64,000 nt of DNA from Lepraria neglecta (GCA_033220425.1 CM065653.1:3162001-3226000); one strand, 5' to 3'. Shown: positions 1 through 11,620, counted from the stretch's first letter. Notes: generated by a model not told the origin, from the sequence alone. A program made the numbers and translations.

Positions 1-719
1 AAGGAAAATGGGAAGGGCTAGAACGCAGCTTCAGCAGGCGAGCGCATGGTTCGCAGCTCTTGCCTTAGATCTAGCCCCTCGCCATCTCGGGTGCAGTAGG
101 GTACTCTTAAGTGTACAGATAGGTGCAACGCCGGGTAGATAGTCGCATATTTTCGGTCACTAGCAAGGGTGCGGTGTATGCCAATAGAAATCCTCAGAAT
201 AGTGAACAGAACAATATGATTGGAATATGGATGCCCTGCTAGCATAGCCGTGTATATGCAACTATCCACCCGGCGTTGCAGCTACCTGTAAGGTAAGCGT
301 GGATCGAATGCAAGATGGCATGGGTAGGAAGGACTAGAGTACAGACTAGAGCAAACATGGCCAAACCAAACATGGGGCTGGACCTAGCGATAATATGAAT
401 GCAATTTTAATACTACTTGAGAGGTTTTGCAGTTTTATTTCTTAGTACCATGATCTTAACTGCAGGCTTCTAATTCAGGATCTTGGCGGCGCTAAGCCTA
501 ATAGAGTAATATATCCGAGGATTAACCGAATATCAAAGCCGAAATTCTACTCTACTATAAAAACAATGTTTTCCCCTCTATAGTCGCAATAGCCAATAAT
601 ATCGCCGTTCTATATAATAGATACGTGGAATAATAGTTCAGATAGTATTCTTTTGCTACTAGCGGCGGTAGTAGTCGGTATCGTCTATAGTGCTACCGAT
701 ATCCCTCACGTGTATCTAT
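1..719. other. Intergenic, no gene recognised
   Basis: No reading frame here shows a recognisable domain or a plausible exon chain. From about 540 to 710 the sequence is rich in TA dinucleotides, as in decayed transposon DNA elsewhere in the window, but I could not assign it to a family. Confidence 0.4.
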
Positions 720-1170
720 TGTTACAAGCCACAATCATGCTGTGTTGAACGCATGGTTGTCGAACGTTATCGAACGGGCTTGGCACAAGGCACGAGTCGA
801 ACGAATTAGTGTCCGACTCGGGTAGACCCTGAAGGCTTGGCATGCTAAGCGATGAGCGCAACGAGCGCAGTGCGATCAAAGCGATCATGGAAGATGAGCG
901 CAACGAGCGCAGTGCGATTAGTGCGATCAGAAATGCTTGGCAGGGATTTCATATGTCTATATATGCGGAGCACTGCTCACCACTTGGAGCATCGTGCTCA
1001 ATCTCGTATCTTACTTGCTACATGCGATAGATCTCTTAGGCTAGGCACTGAACATATACATCATCTGATTATATACCAGACCCGCTTAGCATCACTTGAA
1101 GCCTGCTTCACCTCTTGTGTACTTGCACCTCCATCCCCATTGAGAACAATCCATATACGATACTAATAAG
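720..1170 (+). repeat. Degraded LTR-like relic, related to the solo LTR at 6119
   Basis: This stretch starts with TGTTACAAGCC, against TGTTACGAGCC at the start of the 6119 solo LTR. Most of its second half matches that element: the same run 'gtctatatatg-gagcactgctcaccacttggagca', then 'gatagatctctta', 'aggcactgaacatata', 'cctgcttc' and 'attgagaa'. The 3' end lacks the clean TCGTAACA terminus, so it is decayed or truncated and I see no target-site duplication. A 42-bp tandem duplication sits inside it. Inference: an older insertion of the same retroelement family. Confidence 0.6.
851..934. repeat. Two-copy 42-bp tandem repeat
   Basis: Two adjacent 42-base units begin with GATGAGCGCAACGAGCGCAG at 851 and 893. 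They are nearly identical for the first 26 bases and then diverge. The repeat is absent from the related solo LTR at 6119, so it arose or was inserted in this copy only. Confidence 0.75.
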
Positions 1171-2532
1171 CTAGTGCTAGTTTTTCCCACTCAAAATTCC
1201 AAATTTGAGTTTTGGGTTTTAAGGGTATGTCAGGAAGGGGCCGACGGCGGCCTCCCCCGGTCCCTCAAATCTCACTCCACCCACAACGACATTCAGTAAT
1301 AATGATACGTGCGACAGACGCATTTCGAGGGAAAGATCCATCTGCAAGGTCGCGTACTCAAGGTAGCCTTTTCATCTTGGAGCGTTTGCAGAACAATTAC
1401 TTTACCGTAGGAGTAGGGAGCTGAATAACTCTGTTCCGCCTACGTCCACGGGTCTCTAATCCGAACTAAACACTAAACCCTCCCGCGCTCAGTCCAGACC
1501 ATTAAAGTAGCGTGGGAGCCCGCCCTAGCTTCACCCCCAAGTCCACGGAACCGGTCCCCGCTTCGCTGGTGACCGGGGCAGTGGGTTGTGGGTTTTCAAG
1601 CCACTACATGGAGGAAAGGTCCACCCCCTTCGAAATTTGATAGGTCGATAGCTCCAAAAAGACTGCCAATCACACCCGCTCCCCGAATCAGAGCGCAGAA
1701 CAGCGCCTTTACTTTCGCCCTAAAGCACGCCAACAAAAGCCATGAATACAAGGGCCAACCATCTAAGAAAGTACAGCACTGTCCCCCGAGGTACTCCGTA
1801 TGCTATTGCTAATCAGGCTATCAGCGCCTTTTTGTTGGCCGGGCGAATGACGATCAAGGATCAAATGATGAATACGGAGTAAAGTCTTCGACATGCCGCC
1901 AGGCTAAAGGTAAGTAGACATGACAGTGATTTGTGTTACGAGAAAAACACTTCACAGCTTAGTGGGACATTTGTAGCAAGCAGTAGCTCTCACAATATGA
2001 GCTAAGCCGCCCAGAACAAGATGTTCTTGGGCACCGGCTCCAAAACGCCCCTGCATCAAAGTGCTTTGCTTCGAAGTTCCGTAGTAGAGAGTACTGACTA
2101 CCCACCTTTTACACGTCGGGTCGGTAGCGTGCCTTGTTTAGTTACTACCTTATGCAAAGGATGCCTGTCAAAAAAACGCCACCGATCCCGACAAGCAAAG
2201 AGCCTGCACAAACCAAGGCCTAGAACCCCCAATCTTGGTGATTTCCCGCTGAGATGCTCCGGTTGAGTCTCTCCCCTGCTATCACCACACATGATAACGT
2301 ACCTGGACTAGCGTGCCAAATACTGATGGACAACATTCCAATCACTACTACTGGAGGTGATTCGAAGACGTAGAGTCCCTTTCTCAACATGCTTTCATCC
2401 CTTGCTCTTGATCATCAAAAAATATCAAACTTCTCCTTCGGTGGTAGCTAGCATGCAGATACTCTGAGACGAACCAAGCCTCTGTGTTGGTAATAGAGCC
2501 GCAAAAGCTTTTTGGAACAGGTACTCGACATC
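1171..2532. other. Intergenic, no gene recognised
   Basis: Several short open frames are present but none has a recognisable domain, a plausible splice pattern or a neighbour that completes it. The last few hundred bases are presumably the promoter and leader of the membrane-protein gene that starts at 2533. Confidence 0.4.
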
Positions 2533-3900
2533 ATGAGCACCGTCTCCAATCTGACAACAACGGATGCACCCCTGTGGAACACGTCGACGGACCATGGTCC
2601 GCTTGTCAGCGTTATCACCTGGTTTCTCGTCATCACCGCTTTCCTTTCCGTGCTCGCACGTGTCTCAACTAGATACTCCGCTGTTCGACAAGTGCGCCTA
2701 GATGATGTGTCGATGGTGCTTGCCATGGTTAGACACACACTTTTGGACGCGTCAAGAGAGCTTTTACTGACTGCAGTCGCTCAGTTACTGGCCATAGGAC
2801 AGTCCATCACCACTTCTCTGCAGGCGTCCAATGGTTTGGGTGAGCACATTGACTCGGTCTCGCCTGACAGATTGACGCGCTTTCAAAAGGTCTGAGCAGA
2901 ACTCCTCGCCATCTCATTCGCATGTCTGGACGGGGCTCACCTAGTGCAGAGTACCTATGCCTCCGGGTTCTTGTACATCGGAGCCTTATTCGCGATCAAA
3001 ATCTCCATCTGCCTTCACCTGGATAGCCTTACCCCTGTAGGATTGCACAAGACCATGATATTATGCGTCGGCGCATTTACCTGCCTCTGGATGGTCTCAT
3101 GCTTCTTTGTTATTGGATTCCAATGCCGATTACCGCATCCTTGGCAGTTTGTTGAAGGCCATTGCATTGACATAACTGGGTTTTGGACGTATGCCAATAT
3201 CATGAATATCCTCACAGACTTGGCCTTGGTCGTTATACCTTGGTTGATTCTCTCGAAGCTTCAGGTGAAAATGGGGAGGAAAGTAATCATCATTGGCTGT
3301 TTTACCGCTCGTCTATTGTAAGTATACTTCAACGATCAATCTAGCCGTACCAGTCCTGCACATCTTGCTCATTCATATCCCAGCGTTATAGCCGTCACCG
3401 TCGTGCAAATCTATTTCCTCCAGACCAAAGCCGCCAATTCACAAGACCAGACGTTTGATTTCTGGACCGTCGTCCTTGTCACCTCGATTGTCCAAACCCT
3501 GTCTCTAGTCGCTGCCTGTATACCCTACCTGAAGCCCTTCATGGGATCCCTCGAAACAGGCATGCTTCGCGCAGACGGAGGCGCGCCATCTCGCGGCCAT
3601 GGCTTCGGATACAGAATTCGATCAACCAACCCTTACAATAAATATGGAGTCTCCTCCAAGCTTTCGTCGAAGCAGAGTCGTTCTCAACTTGGCGACGTTC
3701 GCATGGACAGCTTTGGGTTCTCGAAGCTGGGAGATGCGATTCCTAATAGACAGAGTGCTGGTGCCACGGCCAAGGGCCCAAGCCCGGACTCGGATAATGA
3801 TAGCCAGTCGAGCCAATCGAAGATAATCAGGAAGACTGTGGGCTGGAGCGTGACGGAGGAAACACAGGAACCGCAGATACCGCCGCACGCTCATAGTTAA
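2533..3900 (+). CDS. SAT4-type (fungal rhodopsin-like) integral membrane protein
   Basis: Four exons (2533-2727, 2785-2889, 2950-3317, 3384-3900) give 394 residues. The three introns are 57, 60 and 66 nt with good GT...AG ends, and the frame is continuous only with these joins. I chose the ATG at 2533; the open frame reaches back to a TTG at 2512. The protein has the layout of the fungal SAT4/rhodopsin-domain family (PF20684 type): about seven hydrophobic segments across roughly the first 270 residues and a 'RLDDVSM' loop after the first one. Conserved pieces include 'SNGLGEH', 'SGFLYIGALFAIKISI' and 'VAACIPYLKPFM'. A polar serine-rich cytosolic tail follows. Family members have no settled biochemical function, although many lie near secondary-metabolite genes. 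A second member lies 3.2 kb downstream on the other strand. Confidence 0.87.
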
Positions 3901-4339
3901 TAACTGTCGCATAAAGAGTATCCACGTGCAGTTTGAATGATATCTACTACTTCGTATAACGTCTTTAACCTTGGGTGGACCCAGGACAGATGAGCGTTGC
4001 GAAATTTTGGGGTAGAAGGGCGAAGAGTCCTTATATTCTTATGGGATCGTCTTGTACTTATAGCGATGGACGGATATTGTGTCAACCAAAGTTGGACAGA
4101 GAGGCTTTTGGTCTATGCGACCCTGTATCTTCTAAGATGTACCAATCAAGCTAGTATATATGAGTAGACTAGATCGTATAACTGACAGTATGTGCCTTAA
4201 CTTTAGCGACGTCATTACGTCAGTGAACACATCTGTACTACAAACCGAATTGATGTTTTCTGCCTTATCTACAGGCAGCTGTTGCTACTGCTGCTCCTGA
4301 CCCAGTGATTTTCTTGTACGTATCAAGGCTGCCTGTCCT
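3901..4339. other. Intergenic, no gene recognised
   Basis: This is the 3' flank of the membrane-protein gene and the approach to the decayed transposon. It contains TA-rich runs and no supportable gene. Confidence 0.4.
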
Positions 4340-5427
4340 GACTGATCACCGGCCACACCCTAGACCTGACTGGCTATCCTTCAATGCATCGAAATCTATC
4401 AATTGTTCATCGCAAGCACAGGCTGTCAGACTTTTCACTGCCCCCACTAGTGGGTGGCATAAATCACGGAAGTTTTCTGCGTAGGCCTCAAAAAACATCA
4501 TTTTCGGATATTTATACCGTTTAGCTGCTATAGGGGCTACCATAGGGCACTTCTAACGCTTTTACCTCCATCATTAACGAGCCAGGTACAGCGCTCGGGC
4601 ATCTCTAGTATCCTAGCCCTGATATCTTCCAGGCCAATACGCTCCTATTCCTCCAAAAGCAGCGCCTTGGGCTCCTTAAGAGTCTCCTATCCTCAGCGCC
4701 TAATACGCTATTTTAGGATATTCTATATACCCTCGATAGCGTTCAAGTCTAGGGACTGTCCCGGGTAAGTTAGGGTCTTAATTTGGTGCTTTTCCTTGAA
4801 TCTTCGGGCGTAGTTAACAGCTGAACGAGTGCCGTAGCTAGGGTCGTTATCCTCCTATAGGATAGCGCGTCTCCCGAGGGCCTTTTAGGCCTTAATCTCC
4901 TTAAGATATACTGGAAGAAGACGCTCCGTATAGTACGCCTGCGTTATAGAATTGCCTTTAGGGCGGACCTTAACCCTATACGGCTAAGCGGCCTTCTACG
5001 CCAAAAATCGATCTGAGGCCTTAAATTACTCTTTAGTCTCGGATTTTCGCTGCTTAGGCTTCTGTTTTCTAGACGCTAGAGGGTCGAAATTTACAAACGC
5101 TTCGACGAACTCGCTAGGGTCGTTATAGAACTATAATAGGCTCTTATAGTACCAGGATATAGAGGCCGCCATATTGTAGCAGGCATTACTAGCAGTTCTG
5201 GGTGCAAGACCGCTAAGGTCCATTGGTGTTCTTCCCCGCCGCAGAGGTGTAGTGTTAGGGCGTTGATTGACCAGCTCCTCGAGAGCTGCAATACGAGCTT
5301 GTAGCCGTCGGGTATTGGACTCTGAGGACTCCTGTGAGTGTCCGTGACCTCCATCGCGAATTGGGGATGATGAAAGGCTATCGAAGTCTATACCTGGCAT
5401 ATATAGTCTAGGATTCTCCTGAGCCAT
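4340..5427 (-). pseudogene. Tc1/mariner-like DDE transposase, decayed by many stops
   Basis: Read on the minus strand from an ATG at 5427, the frame carries a DDE-type catalytic core broken by at least eight stop codons. Visible landmarks are 'EDNDPSYGTRSA' (second-Asp region, plus about 4812-4860), 'TYPGQSLDLNAIEGI' (about 4725-4775, equivalent to the HP-x-SPDLNPIE block) and 'MPERCTWLVNDGG' near the C terminus (about 4560-4600). The N-terminal part (5131-5427) is open and polar. The first catalytic Asp region is not evident, so the copy may also be internally deleted. The stops are mostly TAG/TAA where the family has Gln or Trp, which is what repeat-induced point mutation (CpA to TpA) would leave. 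I did not find terminal inverted repeats. Confidence 0.75.
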
Positions 5428-6113
5428 TGTTGTATGCTATTTGCCATTTTCCTTTGTCACCATTTCTTTATCAACATTCTAGCGTCTTCTACTGTTTGAC
5501 ACTCCATCATGTATATTAGGAGCCTCATTCCATAGATCCTGGCTCCTCAGGCTGTTCACATTCATAGATCTCATTGATACATTGCAACGCTTACACCATA
5601 GCGACAGCCATCTAGGCTGTTGACGCTGTTGGGTGTGAAGGGTGCGGTGAATTTGGTATAAGCCACAACGGATACTCGAGGATACGAGTGTCTCTGAGGC
5701 CGTATTCTGAGCAGTCTGACAATGGGCCGAGCTTCTGTAATAGGAAGAATCAATGTAACACAGTGCTTCTGGACTCTGTAACAGTGCTTCTGGACTCGCT
5801 CAGGGCATTTAGGTCAGATCATGAATGTATTGATTCTTATAGATCTACAAGATGGAGCGAGGCCCATAAGGGGCACTGCGCTTAGCGTGCCTGCCACCCA
5901 CCGTGCCTGCTACAATTACAGGCACTTGTATAATATAATATATTATTTCGTAAACTCACTTATTATAAAACTTTAAAAATATTAAAATATATAATTTATA
6001 TTGGGATTCTTTATCCAAAAAGGAGGTCGGGATCGGCGCGCTCTACTCTTTTCTATCGAAAGGGACACCGAGTGTGAGAAGTATTGATGTTATTGGGATA
6101 TAGCAACCTGCGC
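5428..6113. other. Intergenic with AT-rich patch
   Basis: No gene is recognised. About 5925-6005 is strongly AT-rich. The rest is moderate in composition and holds only a short direct repeat at 5760-5797. Confidence 0.4.
5760..5797. repeat. Two-copy 17-bp direct repeat
   Basis: The 17-mer ACAGTGCTTCTGGACTC occurs at 5760-5776 and again at 5781-5797. It is probably a local duplication, and no function is evident. Confidence 0.8.
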
Positions 6114-6118
6114 CTAGT

Positions 6119-6503
6119 TGTTACGAGCCAAAGCCATGACTGGAACTACGCGAGGAGAAGCGTATGGCCCGTCATGAGGCTTGGCGTGGTGGTTCATGGT
6201 TTTCGAACGTTGGACAACATAAACATGGTGGTTCATGGTTTTCGAACCACGAACCACATGAACATCGCGGCTTGGCGTGAAGTTTCCTATGTCTATATAT
6301 GTAGAGCACTGCTCACCACTTGGAGCACCGTGCTCAACTTGGTCTCGCTTATACTTGCAATAGATCTCTTACTAGGCACTGAACATATATTATCATATAC
6401 CAGACCAGTCTAGTACCTTACTAAAGCCTGCTTCCTCTTGCTAAGACACTCTTCTCCTTATTGAGAAAGATCCCTAGGACACCGGTACGCACGGTTCGTA
6501 ACA
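6119..6503. mobile_element. Solo LTR (385 bp) with 5-bp target-site duplications
   Basis: The element begins TGTTACGA and ends TCGTAACA, a perfect 8-bp terminal inverted pair with canonical TG...CA ends. It is flanked on both sides by the 5-bp direct repeat CTAGT (6114-6118 and 6504-6508), as expected for an LTR-retrotransposon insertion. No polyprotein lies next to it, so this is a solo LTR left by recombination between the two LTRs of a full element. Copia versus Gypsy cannot be told from the LTR. A decayed relative lies at 720-1170. Confidence 0.88.
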
Positions 6504-6508
6504 CTAGT

Positions 6509-7133
6509 CCCGTGTCAGGCTTAGAATCTGCTGGTGGCGTGGCATTTCTCGAACAAATACCAAGTCCAAAATCCGGCGGTAGGGTGGTGATTATCGATAT
6601 GGATCAGCGGGTATTCTTTGTCAAGCCGTTAGGCGTCACGGTTGTATGAATTCAGGTGAGGTAGCTGATCTTAAGTCGCAAGATGTCATCTTTTATACTC
6701 CTTGGGGTTTGATTGATAACAGCTAACCATCAACCCTAAAACTTCAACAGATATCAAGACTATATAGGTATACTCTCGATCGGAGCACGCAGAATCTCTA
6801 TTTTAAGTTCTCACCTTGAAAGTCCAACGTGGAGAAGGCTAATTGACAGGTCATGTGGAGATTTAGGAGTCACCGTTAAGAAAAGACTACGCGGTATTCA
6901 ATTGCATGCCGGAGCCGCTAGTGTGTGCGAGGCGCTTAAAAATGCTCTAGCAATTGCTTTTCTATCTAGTTTGTCCAATTTACTATCCCCCCCCGTGCTT
7001 GGTGTCAAAAGTTATCAACTTTCTCTAATGTCCCATTAATAGCCATTTTCGCTATAATTCGCACCGTGGCAAGCGCTTGGTTTTTGGGTATCAGGTCCAA
7101 ATCCGGACGAAAATCTTCCTGTTCTCGACTCAA
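6509..7133. other. Intergenic, no gene recognised
   Basis: This is the 3' flank of the minus-strand membrane-protein gene. It contains a run of eight Cs near 6987-6994 and no supportable coding region. Confidence 0.4.
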
Positions 7134-8592
7134 TTACAAGACCTTATCCGATCTTACCTCCCAGTCTTGCTTCACCTTGATTGTTGAGGTTGATGGAGAA
7201 AACGTTTGATTTTCTACATCTCGAACATCCTCGTCGTTGTTCACGGAACTCGGCTTACTCCCCAGTCCAGTAATATGGTTCTGTGTCCTCAACCCTTCAA
7301 TGTCGGTAAGAGGGTAACTATTTAATTTTGGAGTCAGCATCAGTACGTACTGAAGGTTACGAGTTGTGAGACATTCCTAATTGGCAGGGTCCTAGCGAGG
7401 TGTATAGCAGACCTCGTACAGCAGTATGGATGAGGAGGAGATAAGAGGCCAGCAGAAAAACTCACGAGTCATCGAATTTTCCGAACGCAGAGTTTTTCAT
7501 TCTTCTTGATCGTAGCCGTGCTAAGCTACTTGAAAGCACATTCCTCGAATCAGGCTGCTTCTTCAAGCCGAACAGTCTGTTGAATGTGGGTGGGAACAGA
7601 GGCAGGCACGCGATCGTAATGCCTAGCAAGGGTTCCAGGTCAGTGACGATAGCAAGCTTTGCTAGGTCATATGTGAAATCGTCGATCTGGATCTGAGCGC
7701 CTAGGACGATACGCAGGATCTTAATAATGCAAACGCTATCGATGTGAGACGTGTTTGATTCGTTACAATACGGAGTACCTACATGAAGCCAAGGCCGAAA
7801 GTGACTGTAAGCGCGATCTTTCTCCGCACCGCCATCTGAAGCTGCCAGATCATTGGCATTGGTAGGATGATGATTATCAAGTCTACGGTCACATTGACTA
7901 TACTTGTAGCCACAACGGCGCCTATGGTTGATCCACAGACACCAGGAAGGAGGAGATCCCAGTTTTTCTCAAATGGTCGGCAAATCAGGAAAGCAACGAG
8001 GGTGTTACTGATGCCGAATGATATGACAAGGGCCATTGTTGCGTATGCAACGGAGCGGAAGGACTGGTTCGAACCAAATATGTTAATGTAGAAATGTAGA
8101 ATGGAAATCTTCACTGCAGTGTTGGCTGCAGACCACGCGACCAAAGCTGCTATATAGCCCTTAATTGATGACGTTAGCATCACACTTTCCAGAATGTTGG
8201 CCCCTCGTTAATACCTTTAGAATGCCTGGTATATTTCCCGGGTCAACGTGAACCTCGTGCTGTCCACCTCCGCCTATCACAGCTACTTTGCATTAGGCTC
8301 GTAGTGAATTCTATGGAAAGGGATCCTACCGAGGACAGCCGTTGTTACGAGTCCCGCTGTAAGAGACTTCTTATAGTCAGCCAAAGATTTTTCACTTAGA
8401 AGGAGCTGTAGACAGTACCCATGCTAATAGCGCTGTATAATCGTTCAAACACAGTCGGTGGCCTTGGATCCTCCTCGAGCTGACTCGTATAGCGAGAGCT
8501 ACTGCTGCAAGAGCCAGGAAGAAGGAATCAAGAACAAGAACTGCGATCCCTAATGGGTTCTTCTCCGTGTGAACGAGACTTCTTTGATACAT
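7134..8592 (-). CDS. SAT4-type (fungal rhodopsin-like) integral membrane protein
   Basis: Six exons on the minus strand (8419-8592, 8330-8369, 8215-8285, 7783-8159, 7466-7735, 7134-7317) give 371 residues. The introns are 49, 44, 55, 47 and 148 nt, and each join restores a family-typical run such as 'VLVAVIGGGGQHEVHVDPGN' or 'GFIVCIIKILRIVLGAQ'. The ATG at 8592 opens the frame. The protein has about seven hydrophobic segments, the 'LNDYTALLAW' loop after the second segment, 'NTAVKISILHFYINIF' in the middle and a polar tail. Function is unknown, as for the whole family. It is the second such gene in the window, convergent with the one at 2533 and separated from it by transposon relics. The longest intron (7318-7465) is the least certain join. 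Confidence 0.85.
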
Positions 8593-9829
8593 TGAAATGA
8601 AGAAGAGAAAGATTTTCCTAGAAGTGCAAGATGTGGATCCGCAGAGACAAAGCTATGGATCAGGAAAGAACAATAACCATTCTGATTTCGTGCAACAGAA
8701 AAGCAAGATTGTGGGGATAGCTTTGACCCTAGGAAAATAAAAGACCACAGCATGGCCGCGAGGAGACATACGAGGATGTAAACCCAAATTTTAACTCATT
8801 TTGCTTCCGTCCTGTTGCGCCTGGAACAGCTGCAGATCTGGGTTTCATCCAAGGCAAGACATTGTGCGTGAGCTATGATCGGCATTCAATTGTCAGCTCC
8901 GACTTGTACGTCCTCCGTCTTACTCGCATCTCCCAAGCATGCAGGATCAGACAGATATGACGTGTCATCTTACATGCCTGAGTGAAGCATCTGTGTCCAG
9001 TGATACTACCTTCCCTTATTTTATTAGCGCGTGCCGTTACATCAACCCTCCTAAATATCCTGCGCCTCAAGGCCGTTCATTCGTGAGAAATCGAAGGGAG
9101 GTGAAACCAAACGGCCTGCTGCAGCTTCTCCGCTTTTGGTCTTCGTAATTTACGCTTCGGTGTTTGCTACGCCAACTATTCGTTTGGTGTAAGGAAAGGT
9201 AGCAACGCTCATTGAACTTTTCCTGTTCCGATGTGGACTACTTTAGATGGTCAATCCGAAGTTATGCGTTATATAATGCCAGGGATATTACTAGCTCTAA
9301 ACAGCCTCACTGCAGCTGCTCGAGATAACCTTATTGGATTACAAGCCCACATGCAGCAATGCTAATACTGTGCCGCAATTGTCCCCTCGTGTCGCTAAGC
9401 AGCTTGTATATGCCAGTACCTATGTATTCTTCGTTTTTGCTCGCTACAGTGGGACTGTGGGTTAGTGTGTCTCATGATCAGATGCGGTTTCAGCCATGCG
9501 CCATGACCATGGGCCATAGCGAGAGTCCGTGCTTCCTGAGAGCACTATTTATATGAGCATCCCACCAGCAGTGGGCTCTTCAGTCGAGTTCATCTCTTTC
9601 AGAGCCATAGCAGTTCTTTCCCGCCCACCCGCACCTTATACATAGCCTATATATAGCCTATCTACACTCCAGGTCTATGCGGCCTAGGCATGGGAGTTTT
9701 CTAGCGCTGGGGCACCTGTCGTGGCCTTTCTAGGCTTGCTAGCCCTGGCGTTGGACCGCCCAAGCATCTATTTACATATCCACTTGTGCCGGTGTGTATA
9801 GCTTCAGGAATGAGAACACTAAGAGCAGC
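8593..9829. other. Intergenic, no gene recognised
   Basis: About 1.2 kb lies between the membrane-protein gene and the FAD monooxygenase. Short frames occur on both strands, but none shows a domain or joins into an exon chain. The part near 8593 is presumably the promoter of the minus-strand gene, and the part near 9829 the terminator of the monooxygenase. Confidence 0.4.
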
Positions 9830-11228
9830 TCAGCCATGCCAGTACTTGCGTAGTCTGGACATATAGCCCGCCAAGCGGAATTTAGCCTCACTGAAGAAAA
9901 ATGCTAGGTATCCATATTGATACCAGCTTCCCCAAGTGATGCTTTGCAACCGTGTAAGATGCGCATAGTCCACGACCTGACTCTGCCATGCCGCAAGACT
10001 CATCTTTCCAGATAGCATCTTCTCGAGCAGCAAGGCGTTAAGTGCTGCTTGGTTAGTACTGCAAGCCACGTGAGGTCGGAACGGGCAAAGGGCGTCGCCA
10101 ACCACTAGTAGTTTGCCATCGAAGAAAGAAGGTTTACTGACACCAATGTCGACTATGGAGGTGATAAATGGCTGGGTAGTCTTGTGGATCAATTCCGCAA
10201 ACGGAGCAGGTAGTATTCGTGACGCCAGGGCGCGCTGTTTTTCCCAAACATGCTTCTGCATCTTACCAATCGGAACCGTATGGCGATGCTGTTTGCCCGA
10301 GCTATCGGTCATGGCTTCAGCAAGCTCGAGTGAGTCCTCGGCGATGTTCGTATACCACACATAGTTCAGCAGACGCTCCCCTGGCTCGAGTGTGCCATTT
10401 TCACCAGGGATCGTATAGCTATACTGATGTCAGCTCGAAAGTAATGGGCACGCTAGAGAGACTAACAGAGCGATGTAACTGTGAGTTGTTGCATGAAGGG
10501 TAGTCTTCAGCTGGAAAATGTTCTTCGCCTCCTCGGACACCTCGCTTTCAAGAACAGTGCCTCGCCACGCGACATAGCCGGCGTATGTGTGTTTGAGGTA
10601 AGGTTGCAACAGCTGGCGGATATGGGATGTGGAGCCATCTGCTACAATGACCAGGTCGGCACGAATAGAACCCCGACCACCCGATGTCTTGTCCAAGAGA
10701 TCTTCCAATTCGACAATAACAGACCCATCTATATATTTGATATTCTTGACGGACTTCCCTTGTTCGTAGACGGCTTTGCCGTGTTTGTTCGCTTCTACTG
10801 GTGTATACTCTGGTGGAGAGTTGCAATATGAGCTGGTGAGACCGTCGAAGTTGGCCCTGAAACGGTAGTAGAGGACGTTCCAACTGGCCATGCGCATTGG
10901 CCGATCGAAGCCTCCGACAACTTTGAGGTCTTTGTCGAGAGATTGCACACCAGGACAAGGGACGGCGTATGGCTGTTCCTTGAGGTGATCATGAGCATTC
11001 ATGAAGGCGTGAGAGTGTTCCATGGTGACGATTCCGGCTGCTTGACCCTCTCGTGTAGACGAAAGATGCTGCTCCAGAATGGTAACGTTGTGGCCAAGGC
11101 GTTTGATGACGATACCTTGCATTAATCCAGCTAGGGAACCACCAATCTAGATTTGATAGTCAGAATCTGGTCAGATTGGTGAGCTAGGGCAGAGGACGAA
11201 CAACGACGACGCTGGGCGAGCCTGACAT
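9830..11228 (-). CDS. FAD-dependent aromatic-ring-type monooxygenase
   Basis: Three exons (11202-11228, 10467-11146, 9830-10418) give 431 residues. The 27-nt first exon supplies the start and completes the dinucleotide-binding motif 'VVVIGGSLAGL' (residues 7-17), which supports the ATG at 11228. Introns are 55 and 48 nt. Other hallmarks are the 'LVIVADGSTSHIRQ' block (DG motif) in the middle and 'LLVVGDALCPFRPHVACST' (GD motif near residues 343-344), which binds FAD ribityl and pyrophosphate. The 'FRPH.A.ST' continuation resembles 2,6-dihydroxypyridine 3-monooxygenase-like proteins. The family hydroxylates or epoxidises using NAD(P)H and O2; the substrate here is unknown. It lies 1.2 kb from a UbiA-type enzyme on the same strand and 3.2 kb from a P450, so a tailoring role on a terpenoid is plausible. 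No lesion is seen. Confidence 0.88.
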
Positions 11229-11620
11229 CTTGACGCTAATGTTTGGTCAAGCTTCGATAGTGCTGGCGAGGTTGTAGTAGTAAATTCTTCAGTTCAAACT
11301 TGGTCTTTGAGACTACAGTTCTCATTGAGAAGCTGATTCTCTGAGAGGGTCAGGAGTTGAGGAATCTCTATGCTGATTTGAGTGGCTGCAGTATGACTGT
11401 GCTATGGCGGATGAAGGGGTGCTGAAAAGAGTTGTGTCGCTTTGTTGTTGGAAGCAAAGTCCGAGACGTGTGTGAGCTAAGGTATCGGTATCGGTATCGG
11501 TATCGCAGGAACAGTGATTCAAAGTCAAGTATTGTAAAACTATCTTGATGTTGCCTAACGTGACCCCCTAGGCGTTTTACGAGTACAAGTACGAGTACAT
11601 ATTCTAAATGCTTTCGCCGA
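11229..11620 (-). promoter_or_regulatory. Upstream region of the FAD monooxygenase with short direct repeats
   Basis: About 250 bp upstream of the start codon lie four head-to-tail copies of GGTATC (11481-11505; GATACC on the gene strand). A further 80 bp out is a GAGTAC/AAGTAC/GAGTAC series (11581-11599). Such direct repeats could be binding sites of a pathway regulator or simple microsatellites. No regulator gene is visible nearby to decide. Confidence 0.35.
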
